A DNA stretch of 64,000 bases from Typhlomys cinereus. Taxonomy: Eukaryota; Chordata; Mammalia; Rodentia; Platacanthomyidae. This document shows positions 1 to 10,322 of the stretch, piece by piece (the first letter of the stretch is position 1; every line of letters begins with the position of its first letter). The translations under genes were made by a program, and so were the position numbers. The notes under the pieces are model-generated. The model was not told the origin of the DNA. It saw nothing but the letters and a program-made list of their open reading frames with translations, and ran no database searches. The stretch covers positions 1,973,501 to 2,037,500 of the forward strand of contig JALPQD010000294.1 in the NCBI GenBank assembly GCA_023101885.1, in the 5' to 3' direction.

Positions 1-167
1 CTGCAAAACTATCAGTCATGATCGAGGGAGAAAGAAAAATCTTCCAGCACAAAGACAACTTGAAGGGATACATGTCCACCAAACCAGGCCTTCAAAAAAT
101 GCTAGAAACGATACTCAAACGTGAAGAAAAAAACAGGCATATCCAGGAGAACAGAAGGCAAGTATAA
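1..167 (+). pseudogene. L1-A ORF1, C-terminal end (partial at window edge)
   Basis: This is the last part of the L1 ORF1 protein, the basic C-terminal domain that helps bind L1 RNA. The reading frame is open from the window edge to a TAA stop at 165-167. It matches the end of the complete ORF1 of L1-B almost residue for residue, including the conserved IEGERKIF and KPGLQKML segments. The upstream part lies outside the window, so whether the whole ORF1 is intact cannot be judged. Confidence 0.88.
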
Positions 168-217
168 CACCATTAAAAGTGAAGCAATATACTTATAAAA
201 ACTACTAAACATAATAA

Positions 218-1477
218 ATGTCTGGAATTAAAAATAGTTTCTCCATTATGACACTAAATGTTAATGGAATTAACTCACCGATCAAGAGACACAATTACAA
301 ACTTGGATTAAAAATCATAATCCATCAATCTGCTGCCTGCAGGAAACCCATCTCACCACAAAAGATAGGCACGCTCTAAAAATAAAAGGCTGGTCAACAA
401 TTCTACAAGCTAATGGAAGCAGAAACAGGCAGGGGTAGCCATTATGCTATCAGACAAAGTGGACTTCAAACCAAAGAAAATTATAAGAGACACGGATGGA
501 TACTACATTTTAGTCACAGGTACAATTCACCAGGAAGACTTCACAATACTGAACATATATGCACCCAATACGGGCCCCTCCACATTCATTAAGAAAACCC
601 TACAGTGTCTAAAGCAAGAAATCAACCCCCAAACGATAATTCTTGGGGACTTCAACACCGCCCTCTCAACATGAGATAGATCAACAGGTCAAAAGCTTAA
701 CAGAGACACTTTGGAACTTAATCAAACCCTGAAAGAAATGGACCTTACAGATCTCTATCGAACTTTTCACCCACGCACCAAAGAATACACATTTTTCTCA
801 GCAGCACATTCTCCAAAATAGATCACATATTGGGCCACAAAACGAATCTCCACATATACAAGAAAGTTGAAATTCTAACTTGTGCCCTGTCAGACCACCA
901 CGGCCTAAAGCTGGACATCCACAACACATCAAACAAGAGAAAATACACTAACTCCTGGAAACTTAACAATATGATGCTGAGTGAGAACTGGATTCTGGAA
1001 GAAATTGAAAAGGAAATTCAAGATTTCCTGAAAGTGAATGATAATGAAAATACAACCTACCAAAATCTCTGGGACACAATGAAAGCTGTTCTAAGAGGTA
1101 AGTTCATAGCTCTTAATGCCTACATCAAAAAAATGGAAACATCAGAAATAAACAACTTAACAATGCAGCTTAAAGCTTTAGAGAATCTAGAGCAATCTAA
1201 TCCCAAAAATAGTAGAAGAGAGGAGATTAGCAAAATAAGGGGAGAAATATCTGAAATCGAGATTAAGAAACTGATAGAAAAAAATCAACCAGTCAAAAAG
1301 CTGGTTCTTTGAAAAAATCAATAAGATTGATACACCCCTAGCTAAATTAACCAAATCAGGAGAGAGAAAACCCAAATTAACAAAATTAGAAATGAACATG
1401 GAGTTATCACTACTGATACCCAAGAAATCCAGAGAATTATAACATCATATTTCAAAAACTTATACTCTGTAAAGTTT
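218..1477 (+). pseudogene. L1-A ORF2, endonuclease and linker part, frameshifted
   Basis: This is the N-terminal third of L1 ORF2p: the APE-like endonuclease that nicks target DNA, plus the linker towards the reverse transcriptase. The start ATG at 218-220 follows the ORF1 stop by 50 bases. Damage visible against the other copies: a 1-base deletion near 290 (gagacacaattac), a 1-base deletion near 425, TGG changed to TGA near 672, a 7-base deletion near 810 and a 1-base insertion in the A run near 1280. The 425 and 1280 indels are shared with L1-B. The longest open pieces are 444-674 and 830-1312. Similarity ends just after the YSVKF-equivalent codons. No functional product is possible. Confidence 0.92.
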
Positions 1478-1639
1478 TTTTATGTGAATCTCTTTTATTT
1501 TATAATACATCAATAGAGATGTGAATAAATCAGATTATAAAACAATACTATTTTAAATACAATATTTAGTGTTTTTTAAAGTCAAGTGATTCTATGTATC
1601 ATGAATAGAAAATATCCTGAAAACATACATATCAAGATC
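1478..1639. other. AT-rich spacer between L1-A and L1-A'
   Basis: About 160 bases of AT-rich sequence unlike L1. In the inversion model it would be the original 3' flank of the element, inverted together with the 3' half. I see no gene or SINE in it. Confidence 0.5.
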
Positions 1640-2656
1640 TTTTTTTTTTTGCATTTTTCTTTTTTTTTATTTCAGCTCATACAAACTTATTAGGTACACC
1701 AGTTCCCTCCCTCCCTCCTCCCCCCCCGTACCCCCTGCTCCCCCTCCACACCCCTTTCCCTCCCCAACCCCCAATGCCTCCCACTCCAATTCCCAGAGAG
1801 TCCTTTCTTGTGCATGTCTGATTTTCCTCTGGGCCCCCCTCTCCGATGAGGTACAAGGACCCAGTGGCCTTTTCCTGAACCCTTTCCAGTGTTCCCCTTA
1901 GGTATATGAACACTGCTGTGGCTGCCAATCCTTTGCCTCCAAGGATCTTGGTGCCTTTAGCAGATGCTAGACTTTGTGAGGTCAACAGTGTGTTGGACAA
2001 TGTGCAGGGCATGCAAAGTCCAATTATGACTGCTTCAGCCCTAACTAGTATAGAGTATCTTACATATCATTGCTCCTCCCATCCTTTTGCTCTTACACTC
2101 TTACCGTCCCCTCTTCCACAAATTTCCCTGAGCTTCAAGATGGGGAGAGACTAAGCTGGCCTAGTTCTAGGTGGTTGATATAGAGTCTCTGAAGTTCTGG
2201 ATTGTGGTTTGTTGATCTTCTTTTGCAGTTTTGCTGTTCCTGCAATGCCCTTCACTCCATCCTGGTGGGCATTGGATGTTACCCCCTGGCCAGAGACAAA
2301 AAGCTGTTAGAGTCTTGTGATAAAAGCACATTCAAAGGTAGATGTAATAAAAGTGGGAAACCACAGTAAGGGAGGGGTCTATCACCCATTTGCAAAATGG
2401 TTACTTTTTATCTGCCAGACTATATGCCCTCCTCTTCTGGTGAGATCACACCCCCTCAGTAGTAAATGATCAGGAACAAAAGTCTGTGAACTTAATCAGA
2501 TGTCTCATTACTTATTTGGGTCCTTGGTGGAGGCCTATTTTCCCTGCTGTAACATGGTCCCTTCTCTCCTTGTTTCTGGTGTGGCCCTCCTACCCCATCC
2601 CTCCTGTTCATAATCCTTGGAATTACTGTCTCTAGGTGGGCTGGGTGGGTTTGGTA
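1640..2656 (-). other. L1-A' 3'UTR with polypurine tract and A-rich tail
   Basis: About 1 kb of 3'UTR, colinear with the L1-B and L1-C 3'UTRs. On the element's sense strand it has a run of G-rich purines followed by the standard terminal segment (aagtttgtatgagctgaaat) and a tail interrupted by a few non-A bases. It lacks the ORF2-derived patch present in the L1-B 3'UTR. Confidence 0.85.
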
Positions 2657-5223
2657 CTAGGAGCCACCTATTAGGGAGTACATACGGTGCTTAATTTTCT
2701 GGGTCTGGGATACTTCACTTAATATAATTGTTTCTAATGGCACCCATTTCCCGGAAAATTCCAGTAATTCATCATTTTTGATGGCTGAGTAGTACTCCAT
2801 TGTATAGATGTACCACTGTTTCCTTATCCACTCGTCAATGGTTGGACATTTGGGCTGAATCCATGACTCTGCTATTGTAAACAGTGCTGCTATGAACATG
2901 GTCGTGCTTGTGCTATCGAGGGGGGTTGTGCTGCATGGGGGGTTATTCCCAAAAGTGGAATCGCAGGGTCATATGGCATTTCAATCTTTAATTTCTTTGA
3001 GAATCTCCAGACGGCTCGCCAGAGTGGCTGTATAAGCCTGCATTCCCACCAGCAATGTAGGAGGGTTCCCCTCTCTCCACATCCTCTCCAGCATTTGTTG
3101 TTGTTTGTATTGTGGATTTTTGCCATCCTGACCGGGGTGAGATGATATCTCAGGCAAGTTTTGATTTGCATTTCCCTGATGGCGAAGGAAGTGGAGCATT
3201 TTTTCAGATATTTGTTAGACATTTTAATTTCATCCCTGGTAAAGTTTCTTTTAAGTTCCAGGGCCCATTTCTTAATTGGGCCATTGGTTTCCTTGGTCTT
3301 TAGTTTTCTAAGTTCTTTGTGCACTCTGGACAGCAGAGTTCTATCAGATGTGTGGTTAGTGAAGATTTTCTCCCATTCTGTGGGTTGCCTTTGAGCTCGC
3401 GTTACAATCTATTTATCTGAACAGAAGCTCTTTAATTTCACAAGATCCCAACTGTTGAGAGTTGGTAGCAGTGACTGTGCCATTGGATATCTGTTTAGGA
3501 AATGTTGGACTAGCCCAATCAGCTCGAGGGAGTTCCCTATCCTTTCAACTATGGTTTTTATAGTCTCTGGCCTTATATCAAGGTCCTTGATCCATTTGGA
3601 ATTAAGTCTTGTACATGGTGACAAGTATGGGTCCAGCTTTGATCTTCTGCATGTGGAGATCCAGTTTTGCCAGCACCATTTGTTGAAGATGCTGTTCTTT
3701 TTCCATTGGATTCTTTGGGCCCCTTTGTCAAAGACCAAATGGCTGTAACTTTGTGGGCTTATATCTGGGTCTTCAATCCTTATCCATTGATCTGTGTGTC
3801 TATTTTGGAGCCAGTACCAGGCTGTCTTTATAACTATGGATTTGTACTATAGACTAAGGTTTGGTATGGCAATACCTCCAGCTGTGTTTTTGTTACTCAG
3901 GATTGTCTTTGCTATCCTGGGTCTTTTGTGCCTCCATATGAATTTTGAGATTGTTTGGTCAACTTCTTTGAAGAATTGCTTTGGGATTTTGATTGGTATA
4001 GCATTGAATCTGTATTTGCCTTTGGTAGGATGGTCATTTTTACGATGTTGATTCTGCCAATCCAGGAACAAGGGAGGTCTTTCCACCTTCTGGTGTCTTC
4101 TGCAATTTCTTTCTTTAGGGTTTTAAAGTTTTCATTGTAAAGGTCTTTTACCTCCTTGGTTAGGTTTATACCAAGGTATTTCCTTTTTTTAGGGGCTATA
4201 GTAAAGGGGATTGTTTCTCTCAAGGCTTTTTCACTTCTTTCATTCTGGGCATATAGGAAGGCCTCTGATTTTTGCACATTTATTTTGTATCCTGCCACTC
4301 TGCTGAACTTCTCAATTAGTTCCAGGAGTTTCCTGGTGGAGTTTTTGGGATCCCTCAGGTATACGATCATGTCATCTGCAAATAGGGATAGCTTGACTTC
4401 TTCCTTGCCGATTTGAATCCCTCTTATGTCCCTTTCTTGTCTTATGGCTTCAGCTAAGACTTCAAGTACAATATTGAATAGAAGTGGTGAGAGTGGACAG
4501 CCTTGTCTAGTTCCTGATCGAAGTGGGAATGCTTCCAATTGTTCCCCATTGAGCATAATCCTTGCTGTGGGCTTGTCGTATATAGCTTTTATTATATTGA
4601 TAAAGGTTCCTTCCATTCCTACTGTCTCTAGCGTTTTGATCATAAAAGGCTGTTGGATCTTGTCAAAGCTTTTTCTGCATCTATCGAGAGTATCATGTGG
4701 TCTTGGACTTTGGACTGGTTTACATGATGAATTACATTTATTGATTTGCGTATGTTGAACCAACCTTGTGTGCCGGGGATGAAGCCTACTTGGTCCCCGT
4801 GAATGATCTTTTTAATATGTTTTTGAATCCGATTGGCTAAGACTTTGTTGAGAATCTTTGCGTCTGTGTTCATCAGAGCGATCGGCCTATAGTTTTCTTT
4901 TTTAAGTGAATCTTTATTAGGTTTTGGGATTAAAACGATATTAGCCTCATAGAAGGAATTTGGTAGTGTTCCTTCCTTTGCTATTTGATGGAACAGTTTA
5001 AGGAGTATTGGTGTTATTAACTCCTTAAATGTCTGGTAGAACTCTGTGCTGAATCCATCTGGTCCAGGACATTTTTTGGTGGGAAGATTCAAGATTACTT
5101 CCTCAATTTCCTTATATGTTATAGGACTATTTAAATAATTCACAACTTCCTGATTCAATTTAGGTAAGTTGTGTTTACTTAGAAATTCATCCATCTATTT
5201 TGTTGTCAAACATTACAGAGTAT
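2657..5223 (-). pseudogene. L1-A' ORF2, reverse transcriptase and C-terminal part, broken
   Basis: This minus-strand remnant carries most of ORF2p: the fingers/palm region with the PGPDG and RQGCPLSP motifs, the FADD catalytic motif (codons on the complement of about 4371-4382) and the C-terminal cysteine-rich segment near 3060-3110. The normal IGGS-stop end is at 2657. The frame is broken repeatedly. One clear lesion is a missing A in the AAAGC run near 4668, just after the DAEKA segment, which shifts the frame. Open pieces are 4640-5194, 3912-4763, 3409-3738, 2890-3324 and 2657-2899. No functional product is expected. Confidence 0.92.
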
Positions 5224-5392
5224 CCCTTTACACCCCACCCCGCTCCACTGGTCGGGACGTGTGCGCGGGCGCCCGATCCAGCCGGGCCTCACCTGGGACC
5301 TAAGTAAGTCTCTGCCCGTGCCCGCCCACCAGGACCCCAGGCCAAATAATTCAGTTTAGTGAAATTCAGAGATCTTAAGAGTTAAAATTACA
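5224..5392 (+). promoter_or_regulatory. L1-B 5'UTR, truncated promoter monomer
   Basis: A GC- and CpG-rich leader matches the ORF1-proximal end of the L1-C 5'UTR (complement of 44137-44290). It stops within the first monomer (near the caccccgctcc block), so it lacks a complete 229-bp unit. Promoter activity is therefore likely weak or lost; that is inference from rodent L1s, whose 5' monomers drive transcription. The splice-donor-like site seen in L1-C is altered here (AAGTAAGT). Confidence 0.75.
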
Positions 5393-6457
5393 ATGCCAAA
5401 GTCAAAGTGCAAATCAATGAGAAGCAACACTCAAGTAAACAAATTTCCCACTGAAGGAATTAATCCCATAATGTTGGACTCCAACCGGAACAAACCCGTG
5501 GAAAAAGGCCAAGAAAGCCTCACCCAGGATAAAGACTTTCAAAATATCATCATTACCATGTTCAATACTATGAAAGAGGAAATCCGGGAGGAATTACATA
5601 ATCGAATCAACCGCTTTGAAGAGGAACACAACAGACATCTGGAGGAGTTGAGAAAAACAGTGCAAGAAACAAAAAGTGGCATAGAACAATTAAAACAAAC
5701 TCAAGCAGAGTTTAAAACTGAGCTAAAAGACAAGTTATCTTCAACCCAGAACTCCACAGAGAGTCTTATCAACAGAACTAAGGAAGCAGAAAACAGAATT
5801 TCAGACCTTGAAGATAAAGTGGGAGTATTAACCAGCTCAATGGAAGAGGTTGTTAAAGCCAAAAAGATACTTGAGAGAAATATCCAAGAGATATGGGACA
5901 CCCTGAAGAAGCCTAACATGCGTATTCCTGGAATACCAGAGCAAGAATCTCAAAATACCACCCCTGAGGAAATTTTTCAAACGATCATCAAGGAAAACTT
6001 TCCTCACCTAAAAAAAGAGAGGCCCATCCTTACACAAGAGGCATTCTGCACCCCAAACAGATATGACCAAAATAGAAGCACGTCACGGCAAATAATTGTT
6101 AAAACACTCCACATTCAAGATAAAGAATTGGTGCTGAGAGCTTCAAGGGAGAAAAAACAAGTCACTTTTAAAGGTAAACCTATTAAAATAACAAATGACT
6201 TCTCAGTCGAAACAGTAAAAGCAAGAAGAGCTTGGAGAGACATACTTCAAGTATTGAATGAGCAAAAATGTCAACCCAGGCTGATTTACCCTGCAAAACT
6301 ATCAGTCATGATCGAGGGAGAAAGAAAAATTTTCCAGAACAAAGACAACTTGAAGGGATACATGTCCACCAAACCAGGCCTTCAAAAAATGCTAGAAACG
6401 ATACTCAAACGTGAAGAAAAAAACAGACATATCCAGGAGAACAGAAGGCAAATATAA
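5393..6457 (+). CDS. L1-B ORF1p, LINE-1 RNA-binding protein, intact
   Basis: Complete 354-residue L1 ORF1p. In the family this protein forms a coiled-coil trimer, coats L1 RNA in cytoplasmic particles and acts as a nucleic-acid chaperone for reverse transcription. Visible layout: a basic N-terminus (1-48), a heptad-rich coiled coil (about 50-170), an RRM-like domain (about 174-266, with MRIPGIPE and the conserved REKKQVTFKGKPIKI block) and a basic C-terminal domain (about 267-340, with ARRAW, LIYPAKLS and IEGERKIF). The length is typical. I chose the ATG at 5393 because the ATG two codons upstream in L1-C is ATT here. No stop or frameshift is present, so this is one of two intact ORF1s in the window. 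Residue 179 is Pro where L1-C has His, which may affect the RRM. Confidence 0.93.
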   Translation: MPKSKCKSMRSNTQVNKFPTEGINPIMLDSNRNKPVEKGQESLTQDKDFQNIIITMFNTMKEEIREELHNRINRFEEEHNRHLEELRKTVQETKSGIEQLKQTQAEFKTELKDKLSSTQNSTESLINRTKEAENRISDLEDKVGVLTSSMEEVVKAKKILERNIQEIWDTLKKPNMRIPGIPEQESQNTTPEEIFQTIIKENFPHLKKERPILTQEAFCTPNRYDQNRSTSRQIIVKTLHIQDKELVLRASREKKQVTFKGKPIKITNDFSVETVKARRAWRDILQVLNEQKCQPRLIYPAKLSVMIEGERKIFQNKDNLKGYMSTKPGLQKMLETILKREEKNRHIQENRRQI

Positions 6458-6507
6458 CACCATTAAAAGCGAAGCAATATACTTATAAAAGCTACTAAAC
6501 ATAATAA

Positions 6508-9500
6508 ATATCTGGAATTAACCATAGTTTCTGCATTATAACACTAAATGTTAATGGAATTAATTCACCAATCAAGAGACACAGATTACAAACTTGGATT
6601 AAAAATCACAATCCATCAATCTGCTGCCTGCAGGAAACCCATCTCACCACAAAAGATAGGCACGCTCTAAAAATAAAAGGCTGGTCAACAATTCTACAAG
6701 CTAATGGAAGCAGAAACAGGCAGGGGTAGCCATTATGCTATCAGACAAAGTGGACTTCAAACCAAAGAAAATTATAAGAGACACGGATGGATACTACATT
6801 TTAGTCACAGGTACAATTCACCAGGAAGACTTCACAATACTGAACATATATGCACCCAATACGGGCCCCTCCACATTCATTAAGAAAACCCTACAGTGTC
6901 TAAAGCAAGAAATCAACCCCCAAACGATAATTCTTGGGGACTTCAACACCGCCCTCTCAACATGGGATAGATCAACAGGTCAAAAGCTTAACAGAGACAC
7001 TTTGGAACTTAATCAAACCCTGAAAGAAATGGACCTTACAGATCTCTATCGAACTTTTCACCCACGCACCAAAGAATACACATTTTTCTCAGCAGCACAC
7101 AGAACTTTCTCCAAAATAGATCACATATTGGGCCACAAAACGAATCTCCACATATACAAGAAAGTTGAAATTCTAACTTGTGCCCTGTCAGACCACCACG
7201 GCCTAAAGCTGGACATCCACAACACATCAAACAAGAGAAAATACACTAACTCCTGGAAACTTAACAATATGATGCTGAGTGAGAACTGGATTCTGGAAGA
7301 AATTGAAAAGGAAATTCAAGATTTCCTGAAAGTGAATGATAATGAAAATACAACTTACCAAAATCTCTGGGACACAATGAAAGCTGTTCTAAGAGGTAAG
7401 TTCATAGCTCTTAATGCCTACATCAAAAAAATGGAAACATCAGAAATAAACAACTTAACAATGCAGCTTAAAGCTTTAGACAAACTAGAGCAATCTGATC
7501 CCAAAAGTAGTAGAAGAGAGGAGATTAGCAAAATAAGGGGAGAAATATCTGAAATCGAGATTAAGAAAACGATAGAAAAAAATCAACCAGTCAAAAAGCT
7601 GGTTCTTTGAAACAATCAATAAGATTGATACACCCCTAGTTAAATTAACCAAAAGCAAGAGAGAGAAAACCCAAATTAACAAAATTAGAAATGAACATGG
7701 AGTTATCACTACTGACACCCAAGAAATCCAGAGAATTATAACATCATATTTCAAAAACTTATATTCTGTGAAGTTTGACAACACAGAAGAGATGGATGAA
7801 TTTCTAAGTAAACACAACTTACCTAAATTGAATCAGGAAGTTGTGAATTATTTAAATAGTCCTATAACATATAAGGAAATTGAGGAAGTAATCTTGAATC
7901 TTCCCACCAAAAAATGTCCTGGACCAGATGGATTCAGCACAGAGTTCTACCAGACATTTAAGGAGTTAATAACACCAATACTCCTTAAACTGTTCCATCA
8001 AATAGCAAAGGAAGGAACACTACCAAATTCCTTCTATGAGGCTAATATCGTTTTAATCCCAAAACCTAATAAAGATTCACTTAAAAAAGAAAACTATAGG
8101 CCGATCGCTCTGATGAACACAGACGCAAAGATTCTCAACAAAGTCTTAGCCAATCGGATTCAAAAACATATTAAAAAGATCATTCACGGGGACCAAGTAG
8201 GCTTCATCCCCGGCACACAAGGTTGGTTCAACATACGCAAATCAATAAATGTAATTCATCATGTAAACCAGTCCAAAGTCCAAGACCACATGATACTCTC
8301 GATAGATGCAGAAAAAGCTTTTGACAAGATCCAACAGCCTTTTATGATCAAAACGCTAGAGATAGTAGGAATGGAAGGAACCTTTATCAATATAATAAAA
8401 GCTATATACGACAAGCCCACAGCAAGGATTATGCTCAATGGGGAACAATTGGAAGCATTCCCACTTCGATCAGGAACTAGACAAGGCTGTCCACTCTCAC
8501 CACTTCTATTCAATATTGTACTTGAAGTCTTAGCTGAAGCCATAAGACAAGAAAGGGACATAAGAGGGATTCAAATCGGCAAGGAAGAAGTCAAGCTATC
8601 CCTATTTGCAGATGACATGATCGTATACCTGAGGGATCCCAAAAACTCCACCAGGAAACTCCTGGAACTAATTGAGAAGTTCAGCAGAGTGGCAGGATAC
8701 AAAATAAATGTGCAAAAATCAGAGGCCTTCCTATATGCCCAGAATGAAAGAAGTGAAAAAGCCTTGAGAGAAACAATCCCCTTTACTATAGCCCCTAAAA
8801 AAAGGAAATACCTTGGTATAAACCTAACCAAGGAGGTAAAAGACCTTTACAATGAAAACTTTAAAACCCTAAAGAAAGAAATTGCAGAGGACACCAGAAG
8901 GTGGAAAGACCTCACATGTTCCTGCATTGGCAGAATCAAAAATGACCATCCTACCAAAGGCAATATACAAATTCAATGCTATACCAATTAAAATCCCAAA
9001 ACAATTCTTCAAAGAAGTTGACCAAACAATCTCAAAATTCATATGGTGGCACAAAAGACTCAGGATAGCAAAGACAATCCTGAGTAACAAAAACACTGCT
9101 GGAGGTATTACCATACCGAACCTTAGTCTGTATTACAAATCCATAGTTATAAAAACAGCCTGGGTGGCTCCAAAATAGACACACAGATCAATGGATAAGG
9201 ATTGAAAACCCAGATATAAGCCCACAAAATTACAGCCATTTGGTCTTTGACAAAGGGGCCCAAAGTATCCAATGGAAAAAGAACAGCATCTTCAACAAAT
9301 GGTGCTAGCAAAACTGGATCTCCACATGCAGAAGATCAAAGCTGGACCCATACTTGTCACCATATACAAGACTTAATTCCAAATGGATCAAGGACCTTGA
9401 TATAAGGCCAGAGACTATAAAAACCATAGTTGAAAGGATAGGGAACTCCCTCGAGCTGATTGGGCTAGGCCAACATTTCCTAAACAGACATCCAATGGCA

Positions 9501-10322
9501 CAGTCACTGCTACCAATTCTCAACAGTTGGGATCTTGTGAAATTAAAGAGCTTCTGTTCAGATAAATAGATTGTAACGCGAGCTCAAAGGCAACCCACAG
9601 AATGGGAGAAAATCTTCACTAACCACATATCTGATAGAGCTCTGCTGTCCAGAGTGCACAAAGAACTTAGAAAACTAAAGACCAAGGAAACCAATGGCCC
9701 AATTAAGAAATGGGCCCTGGAACTTAAAAGAAACTTTACCAGGGATGAAATTAAAATGTCTAATAAATATCTTAGAAAATGCTCCATTTCTTTAGCCATC
9801 AGGGAAATGCAAATCAAAACTTACCTGAGATATCATCTCACCCCGGTCAGGATGGCAACAATCCACAATACAAACAACGAGAAATGCTGGAGAGGATGTG
9901 GAGAGAGGGGAACTCTTCTACATTGCTGGTGGGAATGCAGGCTTATACAGCCACTCTGGCGAGCTGTCTGGAGTTTCTTAAAGAAATGAAAGATTGAAAT
10001 GCCATATGACCCTGCGTTTCCACTTTTGGGTATAACCCCCTATACAGCAGAGGTTCACCTTGATAGCACAAGCACAACCATGTTCATAGCAGCACTGTTT
10101 ACAATAGCAAAGACATGGAATCAACCCAAATGTCCAGCAGTTGACGAGTGGATAAGGAGACTGTGGTACAGCTATACAGTGGAGTACTACTCAGCCATCA
10201 AAAATGATGAATTACTGGAATTTGCCGGGAAATGGATGTCATTAGAAACAATTATATTAAGTGAAGTATCCCAGACCCAGAAAATTAAGTGCCGTATGTA
10301 CTCCCTAATAGATGGCTCCTAG
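6508..10322 (+). pseudogene. L1-B ORF2, endonuclease/reverse transcriptase, broken
   Basis: Full-length but defective ORF2. The start codon equivalent at 6508-6510 is ATA, not ATG. Frame lesions visible: a 1-base deletion near 6717 (shared with L1-A), a 1-base insertion near 7577 (shared with L1-A), an 8-base deletion near 8938, an indel near 9162, an in-frame stop near 9567 and a frameshift near 9985. The longest open piece, 7768-8991, holds the RT core with the [13 protein letters not shown] and FADD (8604-8615) motifs. The endonuclease part with GDFN and SDHH lies in 6735-7610. The C-terminal Cys/His segment is near 9885-9940. The natural stop after the DGS codons is at 10320-10322. It cannot give a whole ORF2p. 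Confidence 0.94.

Larger units (their letters stand above)
1..1477 (+). mobile_element. L1-A, 5' part of a LINE-1 cut off within ORF2
   Basis: The piece starts inside ORF1 at the window edge and runs through the ORF1 stop, the short inter-ORF spacer and the first third of ORF2. L1 similarity then stops abruptly at about 1477. By eye it is about 98% identical to 6291-7773 of L1-B. The element continues leftwards outside the window. It has no 3' end of its own here; the matching 3' half lies inverted at 1640-5223. It is clearly a non-functional copy. Confidence 0.93.
1640..5223 (-). mobile_element. L1-A', 3' part of a LINE-1 on the minus strand
   Basis: Read on the minus strand, this contains ORF2 from the linker to the stop, then the 3'UTR with its G-rich polypurine tract (pyrimidine-rich on the + strand, 1700-1760), then an A-rich tail (T run at 1640-1650 and 1661-1669). 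Its 5' edge at 5223 falls at the same ORF2 position where L1-A ends at 1477, with an overlap of about 15 bases. Codons typical of L1-B (EVILN, IALMN) are present, so it belongs to the same subfamily. Its right edge directly abuts the 5'UTR of L1-B. Confidence 0.93.

Noticed and set aside
3112..4758. Plus-strand open frames of 60-110 codons over L1-A'
   Set aside because: They are antisense shadows of minus-strand ORF2; the same patterns recur antisense to every L1 copy.
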